A stretch of 64,000 bases of DNA from Meandrina meandrites (taxonomy: Eukaryota > Cnidaria > Anthozoa > Scleractinia > Meandrinidae), in contig OY855906.1 in NCBI GenBank assembly GCA_963693305.1, positions 25,745,289-25,809,288 on the forward strand, given 5' to 3'. The notes under the pieces were generated by a model. That model was given only the letters and a program-made list of their open reading frames with translations. It searched no databases and had not been told where the DNA came from. This document shows positions 10,886-22,171 of the stretch, piece by piece (position 1 is the first letter of the stretch; each line of letters starts with the position of its first letter). Position numbers and translations under genes: made by a program.

Positions 10886-12996
10886 AAAGTCACCGGGATC
10901 CCGCCGCGAATCCCGGCGGGAACCGGGATCTTGCCAAGATCTCGCCAAGATCCCGCCAATGCGGCGATATCCCGCCGGGATCCCAACCGGGAAAAATTCC
11001 CGTCACGCCGGGATCCCGCCAAGAATCTTGGCGGGTAGACTTCCCGCCGGGATCTCGCCAAGACGGCAAACTTTCCCGCCGGGATCCCGCCGGGGTAAAA
11101 GTCTTGCCACGTTTCCCGGCAAGAATCTCGCCGGGAATTTTATTCTTGCCGGGATCCCGTCAAGAAAAAATTGCGGGAATAAATCTCGGTAGCGTTCCCG
11201 GCGAAAACTCAAGTCTTACTGGAAGGAAATTCTCACAAGCTTTCGTGGTCGGAATGCAAATCTTGACTGGAAGGATTGATGAAATAAACTAAACTACCTC
11301 GTAGTCGACCTGTTTAATTTAAAATATCGAAAGTGAAAAAACGTACGTGTCAGGACGTAATTCCCACGTGGGAAGATTATTATCAGTTTTATCCAGACAA
11401 GACTAGACGAAGTGGCGCCAGATACCTTCTTTCACCCTTGATGGCAACGAAGAGGCGCGTGCTTAAATTAAGATATTAGATTCTTTGCTTATTTTGACGT
11501 TTTGTTGGCTTTTTATAATTTTCTTTTTGCTCCCTTTTATTAGCCTTACCTTTGAGGCTTCCAATGACTATTTCACTCGGTGATGATCTTCCACTTGCAA
11601 TCGCTGTAATGACGCTCAATCGTGTTGAAAAGTTGCTTTGCGATGGCATTCTAATTTTGGTACCGTAGATGCTAGTCAAAATAAAGTTTTCTTTTCAGTT
11701 TATCTTCCCGCAGACCACACACAGAGCGAACGCTTCCCGCTTCATTCCCGCCAAGATCGTTAACCGAGCAATACGATTGGCTGATTTAGGTCACATGGGA
11801 CATAGTACACGCCATCCCGCGAGCAGAAGAAAAACTCTCAGAACTTTTTTAGTTTGGCTGCTCATCCTTCACAATCAGGACTGGAAAAATGTGTTGTTTG
11901 ATTGCTTTTATTAATATCTTACGTTTAGAATCGGCCTATCTTCAGGGAAAAGATCCTTGGTTGAAGCTGTTGGAAATTGCTTGTTAATTCGAGCGACAGC
12001 ATGGACATTTTGTGGGGTTCATAAGGAGACTTGTTGAATGAACACCAGCAACGAAGCTGAACTGTGCTTTTTAGCAAACTGCAAAACTTGAACAGTGAAT
12101 GGAGATAAAAATCCGATAAACATTAAGGACGGTCATACAAGTTGATGCTATTTTAAGGCCGGGACGTCAACTTTAAGCTGAAATATTATTTGTCATTTAC
12201 GAAAGCTTCAAAAAAGACTGTGCATCTTCAGTGGCTTCTTCGCAGCTTCAACAGAAAATTTGCCCGTTTGGTAGATTGATCACATCATGACATGTTCCTT
12301 CGCTTGAGGGAAAGGTTAGTTCCCTTATGTTTTTGTGAATGATGATGTTTCTCCTTTCAACAAATTTTACACAAGGATGTTCACTTTCCGTTTAACTATC
12401 ATTTCCCATGAACTTAAGCTAACATAATTTCTCTTACCTAGTTAAAATTATATCTGCTTGTTAGTAAAACTGTGGCGATCTTTTTCTGGAAATAAATGAT
12501 GTTGTTTTGATACAGCGCACTTGTGGAGTCATATTTCATGATCTGAGTGTGTTTACTTTGTCGGTAAGTGAAACGCCAAGTTAGCTTCGGTTTTAACCTC
12601 GACAGCTCTAAATTTCATCAATCCTGCTTAATTACTCAGCCACTGACGTTGTTTTTACTTTTTTTTGTTTTGCAGGCGGCTTTCATAACTAGTAAAACGA
12701 ACACTCACACGTATATGTTTTGCATTAATTACGCTGAGTCTATCATTCCAGCCATCAATCTTGCCAGAATTCCTGCCCTGAATCTCGCTGAGGATAGAAA
12801 TTCTCAGTTACCAAAAATCTTGCCGGGATTCTTGCCATGAATTTCGTCAAGATTTTGTCCACCGGGAATTTCTCTTCCCGCCGTGACTTGGCGAGATTCC
12901 CGGCAAGATTATGGTCGCCGGGAATTTCGCTTCCCGCCGAGATTCTCGGCAAGATTTTGGCCGCCGGGAATTTCGCTTCCCGCCGAGATTCCCGTT
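10886..12996. mobile_element. Element bounded by CCGGGATCCCGG/CCAAGATCTTGG arrays
   Basis: GC-rich arrays of self-complementary motifs (GGGATCCCG, CCAAGATC, CCGCCGGGAA) occupy about 10886-11215 and 12745-12996 and stand out sharply from AT-rich flanks. The 1.5 kb between them is non-coding. The outermost bases are roughly inverted (ACCGGGATCCCGCCG against ACGGGAATCTCGGCGGG). The numerous short open frames here are repeat artefacts. No target duplication identified. Confidence 0.55.
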
Positions 12997-13124
12997 CAGA
13001 AAAAATTGTCAGCCGTTCGAACGGCTCGGGCTATCCGTTCAGAAAAAATTGTCAGCCGTTCGAACGGATTCAGCTATCCGTTCGGAAAAAAAGGGCAACC
13101 GTTCGGGCTAGCGCTATCCGTTCA

Positions 13125-15186
13125 GGGTCTCTGTAAAATGCTGACCGGATGGCGGCGGATGGCGGATGGAAAAATGCGGATGATAAAATGCAGATGGAAA
13201 AATGCGGATGAAAAAATGCAGATACTATTAAAATGAAAAAATCAAAAATAAATCAAGGAGAATAGTTAAATCAGATTTCGATTATCACAGCAAGATAATA
13301 CACGGTTGTTTCTTCTGGACCTCTTCTGATGGCTGGCGGTGAAAATATTTGCGGCAAGAATGAATGCTCTTTTTGGCGCCAATACGCGCTGTGGTTATGT
13401 CTGACTATTGTTCCATGTTAATTGCTATTGCAGATAGCCAGAACAAATTTATCTTACCACTTTGCCCGACTCAAAAGAGAAGTCAACGGACCGGCAAATC
13501 AAAGGTTATAATTGAACTAAGCATGTTCGAGTAGGTCATTTTGTTGCCCATATATTGTCTAAAAACTGCTCTCGAGGTAAGCTAAGCCTTCACTGAGTGG
13601 CTCTGGAGCTATAACATCATTGAAGGCAAGACTCACCTCGGCAATAGCTGAATTTGGTCATGGCTGACTAAAATACTGCTCTCGCAAGTTTATAACATAC
13701 ATTTGACTCAAAAACTAAAAAGAATCTCTAAATAATAAATGAAAGTTGATAAGTATGTGATAATTTAGTCCCCATTGGGATAACGCCTGTCCTCTAATAT
13801 GGCCGAGAGAAATTAGCATGATTACCCGGCCTTCCTAAGGGGAGGGGGCAAGGTTATCCTTCGCTCCTCCTTTTTCCCCCATCCTCTAAGATCATTCAGG
13901 CTGGAGGAGTCTGTGATGTCGTGCGCAACCCACCCCCGTACAAATAATGCGCTTGTATAAGCAACTGAAACGGGAACTTCTCATTTACCACAAATTTGTC
14001 AAAATAAAGTAGCATATTCCCTTAGTAAAGTAGCATATTCCCTTAGGCGAAGGAAGCAAGGAGGGATACTGAGGCTAGGGGCTTAATAACTCTGATAATG
14101 AACATGTCCCCTAAGTAAGTTCAGCCCCACTTCAAATCGGGTGATATGCCTTAAAACTGTTCCGAATTAAGCATCAACATTCCGTTACTTTCTATATTTT
14201 TCACGTGAATAAAATCAACAATTTGAAATGCACAGGCCAAAATGAAGTAACCACGAAAGAATTTGTAACTTCTAACGTAAGGATGATAAAGATACCAAAC
14301 TGTCATTAAATCAGGATGCATTAAAAAATAACTATCAGAAGTGAATTTCCTTAATTTCTGGTCCCCAATATCAAAATATTCTAAAACGATGATCACCAGA
14401 GTGAAGGCGACAGATTCTTTACAGTATTAGACTAAAGTTTTCGCAGATTTCCACACCGTGACACGTTTCAATAAATTCAGGATCTTCAACCCGGCCTCAC
14501 TGGTAGACTGTTCAGTTTAGGTTGTATGAAATACGATTACAACAACATTAGCTTTGAAAAACTTCCATAAAATTTCGATTCGAACAAATTTCCGAGTCTT
14601 TTTTTTTTTCACTTAAAATACCAATCAAAAGATATTTCTGCTAAAATATTGTTTCTGTTTTTTCATTTTATCTGTAAAAGTTCTTGCCGCCTTTGAAAGG
14701 GTTTACTGCTCAAAACGTGTGATTCTATTTTTAGCGCTGATTTGTTTGCCAATCCGGTTTCATTTTATTCCTTTTTTTTTTTAAAACAAACGTTCCAAGC
14801 CAGAATTGTCGCTATCGGACAACTCCATAGATCTCAGTTGCGTTCGTTTATGTTCATTCACTCGCGCTAACCTTTAGAACGGACCGGCTGATGATAAAGG
14901 AAAGTCGAGTATCTCTTCTTCAATGAAAGTCTTCCCCATTTTATTCGGATCCGATGTAAATGAAGAAAAAATGCTGGACTTCTCCCGGACTAAATGGACT
15001 ATCTTCTTTTTGAGAGAGCAACGCAAATGAATTTCCCTTTCATCATCATTTTATTATCGCTTTTTTTTAGTTTTCTTAGTTTCCGTATCTATTCATCCGC
15101 ATTTTACCGTCCGCATTTTATCATCCGCATTTTTCCATTCGTCATCCGCCATCCGCCGCCATCCGGTCGTCATTTTACAGAGACCC
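13125..15186. mobile_element. 2.06-kb element with 9-bp target duplication
   Basis: The inverted ends begin GGGTCTCTGTAAAATG and continue through ACCGGATGGCGGCGGATGGC on both sides, grading into degenerate GGATG/AAAATGCGG arrays (to about 13242 on the left, from about 15083 on the right). The 9-bp sequence ATCCGTTCA directly flanks both ends (13116-13124, 15187-15195). A 9-bp duplication is typical of Mutator-like transposition, although this 9-mer is also a motif of the host array. The interior shows no recognisable protein. Confidence 0.8.
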
Positions 15187-16302
15187 ATCCGTTCAGCCGC
15201 TCGCGTCGAACAACTTTGTCAAATAAAGAAGTATTCGCCGTTACGTAGCGTTACGAATGAAAATATGTGTTGTTTACAAACACCTCAGGAATATTATGAT
15301 CACGGTTCTTTTTCTGCTCCTAAGCTACCTTTCGATTATCGATAAACGTTTTATTCAAGACTTGGGTTTTATTCAATCAAGTTGGCTTTTACCGGGATGA
15401 AAACTTCATAAGTTGTAATAGGGCTGTCAACAACAAGAGTGACAGCGATTATAATATTCGCGGCAAAGTTGAAATACATGTATGTAGTCATGAAAACAAA
15501 CACATAAAAAGTTTGTTTCTTACATGTAAGTTTGTGAACGCTCACTGCGATCGAATTAAAGTTTTACGGAAGATCAGGGAATCAATGACATTTGCAGGAA
15601 ATGTGTTATCTTTCGGGAAACGTACATCGTTGATTATGCAAATGTCGGCTTCTTCCCACGAGTTGTTTACTTTGTTGTTCGGGTAGAAGTTTTGTTTCTT
15701 TTGCAGATAAGAATAATTCATTATATCCCACTGTAACGTTTTTCGGTCAGTTCGAAATTTGACGCTCAGATCGCTTGGTCGGCGATCAGTGTTAATATTT
15801 GCGGCTTACATGTAAATATTGAAAAGTTAAGAAATGAAGCACGTGCATTATGTCCCGCCATCCCAGACATGTGTATGCGGGGAAACAACTCGACGATCAA
15901 AACATTGATTTGGCTTCTTATATATCCGATCTGTGTGGCAAAGTTGAAAGAAATAATAAATATCCAGACATTTGTCGTGTAATAATACCTTTCAAGTATA
16001 CATATACGTGAATTTTAAACAACGTTCTCAGTCGCTGACACAACACATTCCGACAGAAGTGTGACCTTCGCGCGCCGAGTTGTCTCACGTTGTCACGATT
16101 GTTATTTTACTTTTTATTTACGCTTCTGCTGTTTTGCCCTTCGATGTTTATTTTCTTTTAAAAAACAGGAATGCACCAAGCAAATTCGAAAGATTTTGAC
16201 TTCATAAACAGCCGGTGGTGTTACATTCTCGGCGGTGACTGCAAATGTAAATAGAGCGGGAACAGAGCGCCGTTGCCGTGTATGAACTGGTTCATGTAGG
16301 AG

Positions 16303-16640
16303 CCGTTCGAAAATTTCCTTTAGCCGTTCATCCGTTCGACCCTATCCGTTCGAAAATTTTCTTCAGCCGTTCAGCCGTTCGACCTTATCCGTTCGAAAAT
16401 TTTCTTCATCCGTTCAGCCGTTCGACCTCATCCGTTCGAAAATTTTCTTCATCCGTTTAGCCGTTCGACCTCATCCGTTCGAAAATTTTCTTCATCCGTT
16501 CAGCCGTTCGACCTCATCCGTTCGAAAATTTTCTGCATCCGTTCAGTCGTTCGCTTTATCCGTTTCGAACGGCTTGCCTACCCGTTTCTCATCCGTTCGC
16601 TTGCCGTGCGTTCGGCCGTTCGAACGGATACCGTTAGGCA
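16303..16640 (+). repeat. 43-bp tandem repeat of CCGTTCG motif
   Basis: Successive units CATCCGTTCAGCCGTTCGAC and CTCATCCGTTCGAAAATTTT; degenerates towards 16560-16640, where it ends in a palindromic CCGTTCGAACGG. Right-hand array of the 12997-16650 element. Confidence 0.9.
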
Positions 16641-17003
16641 CGTTTTCCCGTGAGAGGTAAACACACATACTACAATTAATCAACAACAACAATTTTGGAG
16701 GTATCTGCAGTTGCTCCACAATTTCAACACTTTTTTTTTCAGTCTTCGCAACGAAAGGTTTAAGCCATTGATATAGTTGGTAGGCAATGCTGTTTTTCGG
16801 AGAAAGAAAGAGCGAAAAACATGCAAGGAAAGCAATACAGGTGCAGCTTAAGTGTTGTAATTACGATGCGACCAACTCACGACACGTGATACTAACACAA
16901 AGAAAATGTATTGAAGACAACGGTGTGCACAGTTTTGTAGAACTTAAGCGAAAATCGAAATCAGCGAGATAAAGCTGAGAATAAACTGAATTATAGAACT
17001 TAC

Positions 17004-17145
17004 CACTAGGACCCATCACAGCCAACATTTCACCCGGGTGAACTTTCCCGCCTACATTTTGAAGAATTTGTCGATCGTTGATTTTCACGCCAAGGTTAGT
17101 AAACGACAAGAAAATGGGTACGTTCTCTTCGACTTCTTCACTCAT
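17004..17145 (-). CDS. ABCG half-transporter, first coding exon
   Basis: It encodes the N-terminus and first half of the nucleotide-binding domain of an ABCG-type ABC transporter. The ATG at 17145 is chosen as the first real in-frame ATG; the frame stays open a little further upstream, so an earlier start is not excluded. The product starts MSEEVEENVPIFLSFTNLGV, runs through LQNVGGKVHPGEMLAVMGPS and stops in mid P-loop at a GTAAGT donor (phase 1). Exon 2 lies 7.5 kb away and completes GPSGSGKT. The short hydrophilic N-terminus before the A-loop region is normal for ABCG proteins. No promoter was identified. Confidence 0.88.
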
Positions 17146-17308
17146 TTTTCTGCCCTCTTTACGGTAATCGGATTTTTCCACGACAAGACAACTTCCTTGC
17201 AGAGTGTGTACGAAATCTTGAGGAATACCTTATTTATATTCACCTCCAAAGAAGAGATGGCCTGGGAACCAGGATTGGTGCAAGATCATTACAATTACAT
17301 GGTGCAAT

Positions 17309-17644
17309 ACCGTAAAATTCCGGTTATAAGCCCCCCCCCCCCCCCCCCCCCCCCCGGTTATAGGCCCATCTTACTGGAAACAATAAAAAAATACATCCGG
17401 TTATAAGCCCCCCTGAAAAAAAGCCCACCTTTGCTGGATGACAGTACTGAACAGGGTTAAATGTTGCTTTATTTTGACTTTTTAACTAAAAAACGTATTT
17501 CGATCAACACTACCGTGGCTCGTTTCGAAACATTTTTTTTATTCCGCTTATAAGCCCTCCCGGATATAAGCCCCTCCGCTTATAAGCCCACCCAAAACCC
17601 CTTAACTTGTATAAGCCCAGGGCTTATAACCGGAATTTTACGAT
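17309..17644. mobile_element. MITE with GTAAAATTCCGGTTATAAGC ends
   Basis: Terminal inverted repeats CGTAAAATTCCGGTTATAAG and its complement at the right end enclose 336 bp with several internal GGCTTATAAGC-like copies and a run of about 22 C. ATA lies on both sides, too short to call a duplication. Non-coding. Confidence 0.8.
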
Positions 17645-17736
17645 AGTCCTTTCCCAGGATTGCACCGTCATATCTCCGGCCAGTTTTTCGCTTTCATGCT
17701 TGAAATTATCCGTCGGCCTTCCTAATTTTTACTTGA

Positions 17737-17854
17737 CTGAATGGAGAGCTCTCTACATGTTATAATTGATCAGCGGTAAGACATCTGCAACGGAGCTAAC
17801 ACCCGATTTCTTACGCTAATCAATTATAACACGTTAAAACAGCTCTCTATTCAG
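17737..17854. mobile_element. Hairpin MITE
   Basis: CTGAATGGAGAGCTCTCTAC...GTTATAATTGAT pairs with ATCAATTATAAC...AGCTCTCTATTCAG. Arms of about 45 bp with a few mismatches and a short loop. Confidence 0.75.
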
Positions 17855-18339
17855 ATCAAAAGCATGCTGGGGGAGGGGGGAGGGGCGAGGAAGTGGGGGG
17901 GGGGTGAGAGAAGTTGGCTGGCTGGCATGGTACTTGTAATTAAAATGTTACTTTAAAATAAAACCTGGTAAGATTGCACTCATTAGACAACATGTTGCAG
18001 GTATATGATGATTCATTTTTTATGTGATAAATTAAATATAATAAACAACAACGAAAAATAAACACACTTCGGTGACAAATAAACATGACAAGACAACGCA
18101 TGTCGGAAAAAAAAGCTGTGATTTTACATTATGTATATCCCACCAACCGGTTGCAAAAATGTCAAAATTATCCCATTTAATATTACGGCCCGTGGAAGTA
18201 ATGTGCGTGATCAGCAATGGCTGAAGCGTGACAGCTTTTAGTAAGGGCCTTAAAATGTATAGTTTTTCTATCATGCAATCGACGCTTTGTTCAGTCCAGT
18301 ATAAAAATCATGGCAGTTTCAGCAGCTTGCCTTATAGTC

Positions 18340-18417
18340 TAGTCCAGTTCTAGCCCTCTCTCTGTCACGCAACACTACGTAGTGATGCGTGACAGAGAAA
18401 GGGCCAGAACTGGACTA
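18340..18417. repeat. Near-perfect palindrome (TAGTCCAG ends)
   Basis: TAGTCCAGTTCTAGCCCTCT on the left mirrors the right arm ending CCAGAACTGGACTA, with the symmetry centre at TACGTA (18376-18381) and no loop. Only a few mismatches in 39-bp arms. No clear target duplication. Confidence 0.85.
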
Positions 18418-18466
18418 GGCCTGCTTCCTGTCATCTGGTGCTGTGGACAAATTCCTTTTAAGCATT

Positions 18467-18673
18467 CAGTTAACTACTCTTAGACGACAGTAGCCTCGAG
18501 ATGCTAAGACACCGTCGGTACTGGCTCCAACTGTCCGTCTTAGAGAGGTGTCCGTCTAACAGGGAGTTTAGTTGCAGTAAAATGACTGAAAAACGGCAGG
18601 ACAGGACCAACACCAGGTGTCCGTTTTAAAGAGGTGTCCGTCTTATAAGGTATCCGTTATGAGAGAGTTGACT
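18467..18673. mobile_element. MITE with CAGTTAACT/GTTGACTG ends
   Basis: Contains repeated GGTGTCCGTYTTA units and ends in GAGAGAGTTGACTG, which mirrors the left end only approximately. A related sequence (CAGTCAACTCTCGTTATAGC) occurs at about 40706. Confidence 0.55.
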
Positions 18674-18749
18674 GTAAATTCTTTTGCTTACATGCCTGTA
18701 AAATGTACAAGTCTTCAAAGCTTTAATTTCGACATATTGAAAACCGACG

Positions 18750-19104
18750 AGCAGGGAATAAACTCGAGGAACGATAACAGTACAACTGGGGAAGGATAGT
18801 CAGCTCTGTATAAGAGGAGAGATAACAAGTTTTCCCAAACAGATAACGAGGAACACTTAATTTTCAGGCGTTTTTAAAATAGAGGTGAGAAAAAAAACTA
18901 TGAATACAGTGCCTTTGTGCAGTTTCCTCGTTTCCCTTCTGGTTTTTATTGCGGAATGTAGCTTTATTGAGGATTTCTAAACTAAGTCAACTGTATTTTA
19001 TTCAGGAATGTCAAAAAAAGCGGTTTGCTTAATTAATAAAGCTCCAAAAGAGTAATACAAAACAGTTAATTGAGGACTGCAATACCCATTTGCAAGTATT
19101 CCTT
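18750..19104 (-). other. 3' flank of methyltransferase A
   Basis: Collinear with 57140-57462 next to copy B (shared AATACAGTGCCTTTGTGCAG, TTATTCAGGAATGTCAAAAA, TTAATAAAGCTCCAAAAGAG). AATAAA occurs on the plus strand; no minus-strand polyadenylation signal could be fixed with confidence. Confidence 0.6.
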
Positions 19105-19150
19105 TTAAATTCTCTTCAGATAACCATTCACGTTCCACGATGCATTGTAC
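19105..19150 (-). CDS. CmcI-family methyltransferase A, last exon
   Basis: After a polypyrimidine-CAG acceptor the minus strand reads YNASWNVNGYLKRI and then TAA. Joined in phase 2 to the preceding exon it restores the family's C-terminal signature (D-L-F-G-Y-N-x-x-W-N-x-N-G-Y-L). The matching exon of copy B is 57463-57508. Confidence 0.88.
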
Positions 19151-19798
19151 CTGAAAAAAAGATTAATATGTAAGCTAAAGTTACGGTACAGTTCTGGTTG
19201 TAAGCGTTGAAGATATCCGTACTGGTTAAAATTTCTTGGGTACCCGAGGCTTTTTCTCACCGACCCCGAACGCGTACTAAGCAGGGATCCTGCTTAGTAC
19301 TAATCCTCGGGATTCCGAGGATTCCCTCGTGTCTGGTCAACAACAGGGCAGAGTGCTGTCCCTGCTTGTGTACTACGTACTCTAGAGAATCCAAACAGCC
19401 GAAAGGTCAGGGAAAGGTAAGTATATATGATGAGGTTCAATTTTACTCTTGGTACACTGAATTGTTAATTTCCTTTGTGTTTGGTGAACTATGTTTTTAA
19501 ACTTCGCGCGCTTCGCTATTTGACGATCAGATTCTGTCACAGCGTTTACCGGAGATCTTCTCACCTATCATGAAATACGAAACAACAACTTGAAAAAGAA
19601 AAAAAAAAGATTTAGATTTAATGAAAAATAAATAAATTTTTCATGCCTTTTTCTGGACTTTGAAGCTGCTTTTCTAGATATTTAAAAATAAAATAAATTA
19701 CTTTATTTAAGTATCAGTGTATTTAGCACTGTTGTACTAATTCTGGACACTGTAAATAAGCAAACAAATATTACAAATAGAACAGAAAATTGTTAAAA

Positions 19799-19956
19799 CT
19801 GGCCCAACTGGTAGGAGGCTGACCAGCTGGCTATTTACAAAGCGTGGTGGAGTTGAATTCGGGAGCACCGAAGGCAAATCCATCTAGTGGCAGGGAGGAG
19901 GATTTGAACCCGGGACTTCCGGATCACAAGTCCAACTAGGCCACGCTGCCTCCTCC
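19799..19956 (-). mobile_element. tRNA-derived SINE
   Basis: On the minus strand the head reads GCGTGGCCTAGTTGGACTTG with B box GGTTCAAATCC, followed by CCTCCCTGCCACTAGATGG and a body ending in AGGAGGCTGACC-type sequence in complement. It differs from the SINE at 849-1085. It sits in the last intron of methyltransferase A and is absent from copy B. Confidence 0.75.
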
Positions 19957-20083
19957 TATAAAAGCAAACAGGTTTTAAGGAATGTCATAGAAAAGCTTTA
20001 TTAGGCCTTCAACGTTAGCCCACGAACGGATTATAGATGTCATTATATAGCGATCATATCATTCTTGGCAACAGGTTGTTTGG

Positions 20084-20254
20084 TAGCCTGAGACTACGAG
20101 CAGCCCCTATTTTTTCGCAGTCCGTCGAGCGTGAAGCGAACAAAAATGACCGCGCGAAAATTGGGGACGAGGCGACGCCAATTTTCGGGCGGTCATTTTT
20201 TTTTTCGCTTCACGCTCGACGGACTGCGACAAAATAGGGGCTGTTCGTAGTCTA
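20084..20254. mobile_element. Hairpin element with TAGCCTG end and 9-bp duplication
   Basis: The left arm TAGCCTGAGACTACGAGCAG...CAGTCCGTCGAGCGTGAAGC is mirrored by the right arm ending CTGTTCGTAGTCTA; arms are about 75 bp with few mismatches and a small loop near 20165-20177. The exact 9-mer GTTGTTTGG flanks both sides (20075-20083, 20255-20263). Such 9-bp duplications are usual for Mutator-type transposition. Confidence 0.9.
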
Positions 20255-20527
20255 GTTGTTTGGCAGCATTTGTTAATGTATCCAGGCACCGCTGTGAGAA
20301 CAAAGAAACATACCGACTTGCTTCCCCCTTGACCTATATAAATCGATCGTAATTTTTCTACGGCTTCAATATCAAACAACAGATTCTCTTATTCTGCTAT
20401 TTTTGCCGCGATTAATAATCTTTCCGTGAATTATCTCTTTCCAAGGTGCCTGCTCGTTCTCTTCTCCACCAAATCCTTGCCATCTAGTCCCTCCCTCCCC
20501 AAGCCATCCATCTAACTATATCCTCAC

Positions 20528-20793
20528 CCGAAAAGATCGGTGTATCTTTGATCCACATGATATCTACCAGAACGACCTACTAAAAATGTCTTGAGCTCGG
20601 TTAGCTTAGCGTAACCAAGATGTGCATTGCCAAGCTCCTTTACAACACCTTGAGCGCTTATGCTTGGAACAGCCGTATTTGTGTCCTCGACACATATGTA
20701 GTCACCAGGCTCCGTGAATGCATCGAAGTACTCCAACACTTTGGTCATATTCACATGTGAATCCTCCATTAGGAACCAGGGGTGAGGCAGATT
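20528..20793 (-). CDS. CmcI-family methyltransferase A, exon 3
   Basis: 266 bp, phase 0 in (acceptor CCACTACAG) and phase 2 out (donor GTGAGG). It starts NLPHPWFLMEDSHVN, then GDYICVEDTNTAVPS, and ends RYHVDQRYTDLFG. The acidic residues in MEDSH and VEDT correspond to the metal-binding positions known for bacterial CmcI. The homologous exon of copy B (58951-59216) has exactly the same length. Reading past the donor gives a false stop right after DLFG; the true C-terminus is in the exon at 19105-19150. Confidence 0.92.
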
Positions 20794-21089
20794 CTGTAGT
20801 GGAAAATCATTTAATTTGCATCAGTATCATACCTCAAAAAATTCTGCCTGACACTTACTTGTGTGAACGTTAGAGACAACGTTTATAACAACTTAAAACA
20901 CGTTTCGACCGGGAGGGAGACTTCAGGTTTTAACAGTTTTAAACAAAGTCAACGAAATGACCGTTAGAAAGTAGAATTTTAGATGTATAATACTGATGAC
21001 CATCCCTGATAACAATTTTTGCATTTTGCGTTTACATGTAAATGATTTGGAATTAAGTTTCCTGTATCGCTCAAACTTACACATAGCAC

Positions 21090-21188
21090 TAGTCTGAAAT
21101 GTCATCCGTCCTCTCTTCCTTACCCCCCAGAGGCCCGCGCATCTCCTCTGGGGGGTAAGGAAGAGAGGACGGATGACATTTCAGACTA
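21090..21188. mobile_element. Hairpin element with TAGTCTG ends
   Basis: TAGTCTGAAATGTCATCCGT through CTTACCCCCCAGAG is mirrored almost perfectly on the right, with a 12-base loop (GCCCGCGCATCT). Flanks are ACATAGCAC (21081-21089) and ACATTGCAC (21189-21197), a 9-bp duplication with one mismatch. Confidence 0.9.
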
Positions 21189-22171
21189 ACATTGCACGAA
21201 AGTCTATGTAAAGATATGTTCACACAGGACCAATACTAAATGACTCCGGTCGGAGATCAGCTAGACCAGACTGTCACTAAACTGGGCCAAACAGGGTTTA
21301 CTAGTTAATCCCACCTGCAGCATCTAGTCAGACTGAAGCAGGCTTGGCATACTTGACTACTTCTGAGTGAATGTCTTTCTCACAGGGCGCCTTTCTTTTG
21401 GCTTAGGAATCACTTGTTATAGTGAGTTAACTGAAACTATTTTGGCTTTTCGTCCAACTTTAATTATACATGACTGGTAGAGGCTGGACGGCGATGAGGA
21501 TGACATCAGTGACAATGTTTTCCCTGGAGTAGAAATACTTGGTAGTATTTCACTCAGCGCAGTCCATTTGCTACTTTGCTCAATGATCGTTTCCCACGAT
21601 TTTGCCTTTGAGGTTGATCATATTGGCGTAAAGTGATGAGTGTGGTTTATCGCAGGGGACCTGCTTATAGCTCAGCAGTCAGTGCGCTTGGCTTCTGTGA
21701 CTTGTACCATCAGTTCAAGGTTGTGCTTCTTGGAGTGCAACCTGGCTATCTGTGTGTATTTACTTTACATTCAAGTACATTCATTTTAGTTAGCCAGTTA
21801 AACTCAGTGCCGTAGGCAGGATTTTGCTTGCATGGGTGGGTGCGAGCACCAAAAGCATGAGCGTCTAGGGGGATCCGGGGATATATTTCCACGGGAAATT
21901 TTGAAAAATGAAGTTGTTGAAGTCCCCTTTTCCTGCATTCTGAGAGTGATTTTAGCCCTCCCTATCAGACTAAGCGGACCTTTGCAGTCCGTGAAGGGGT
22001 GCGAACGCACACGTCGCATCCCCCCCCCCCCCCCCCTCTGCCTAAGGCCCTGAAACTGTCATGCTAAGATCTAGGAATGACAATTATAATACCAGTTTGT
22101 AAAAAGTGATACTGTGACTCAAACAAGGCGGTTTGCCCCAATTATCACCTTTTAGTAAGAACTTTTGTTAC

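Larger units (their letters stand above)
12997..16650. mobile_element. Element bounded by CCGTTCGAACGG arrays, with nested insertion
   Basis: Arrays built on CCGTTCGAACGG and ATCCGTTCAG lie at about 13005-13124 and 16303-16640. In the right array a 43-bp unit (CTTCATCCGTTCAGCCGTTC followed by GACCTCATCCGTTCGAAAAT-TTT) repeats about five times. A separate element (13125-15186) has inserted into the left array. The remaining interior (15196-16302) is AT-rich and non-coding. TTCCCGT occurs just outside both sides (near 13000 and 16650) but a target duplication is not proven. Confidence 0.55.
9475..17003 (-). other. ABCG intron 1 (7.5 kb)
   Basis: Runs from the GTAAGT donor after exon 1 to the TTTTAAG acceptor before exon 2 (minus strand). 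Nearly all of it is repeats: short GGCTAACCAGAGTGCTATTTA-like repeats, an inverted-repeat element (10034-10726) and array-bounded elements (10886-16650). The phase-1 intron falls inside the Walker A motif. Confidence 0.75.

Noticed and set aside
10856..13236. Several 60-117-codon arginine/proline-rich frames
   Set aside because: Translations of GC-rich palindromic motif arrays.
14151..14396. 81-codon minus frame
   Set aside because: Inside a nested non-autonomous element; no family resemblance.
17320..17356. Poly-C run as a functional site
   Set aside because: Simple homopolymer inside a MITE; length may also be an assembly artefact.
21660..21730. tRNA-like segment (ATAGCTCAGCAGTCAGTGCG)
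   Set aside because: Partial A-box match and poor B box; too degenerate to call even as a SINE.
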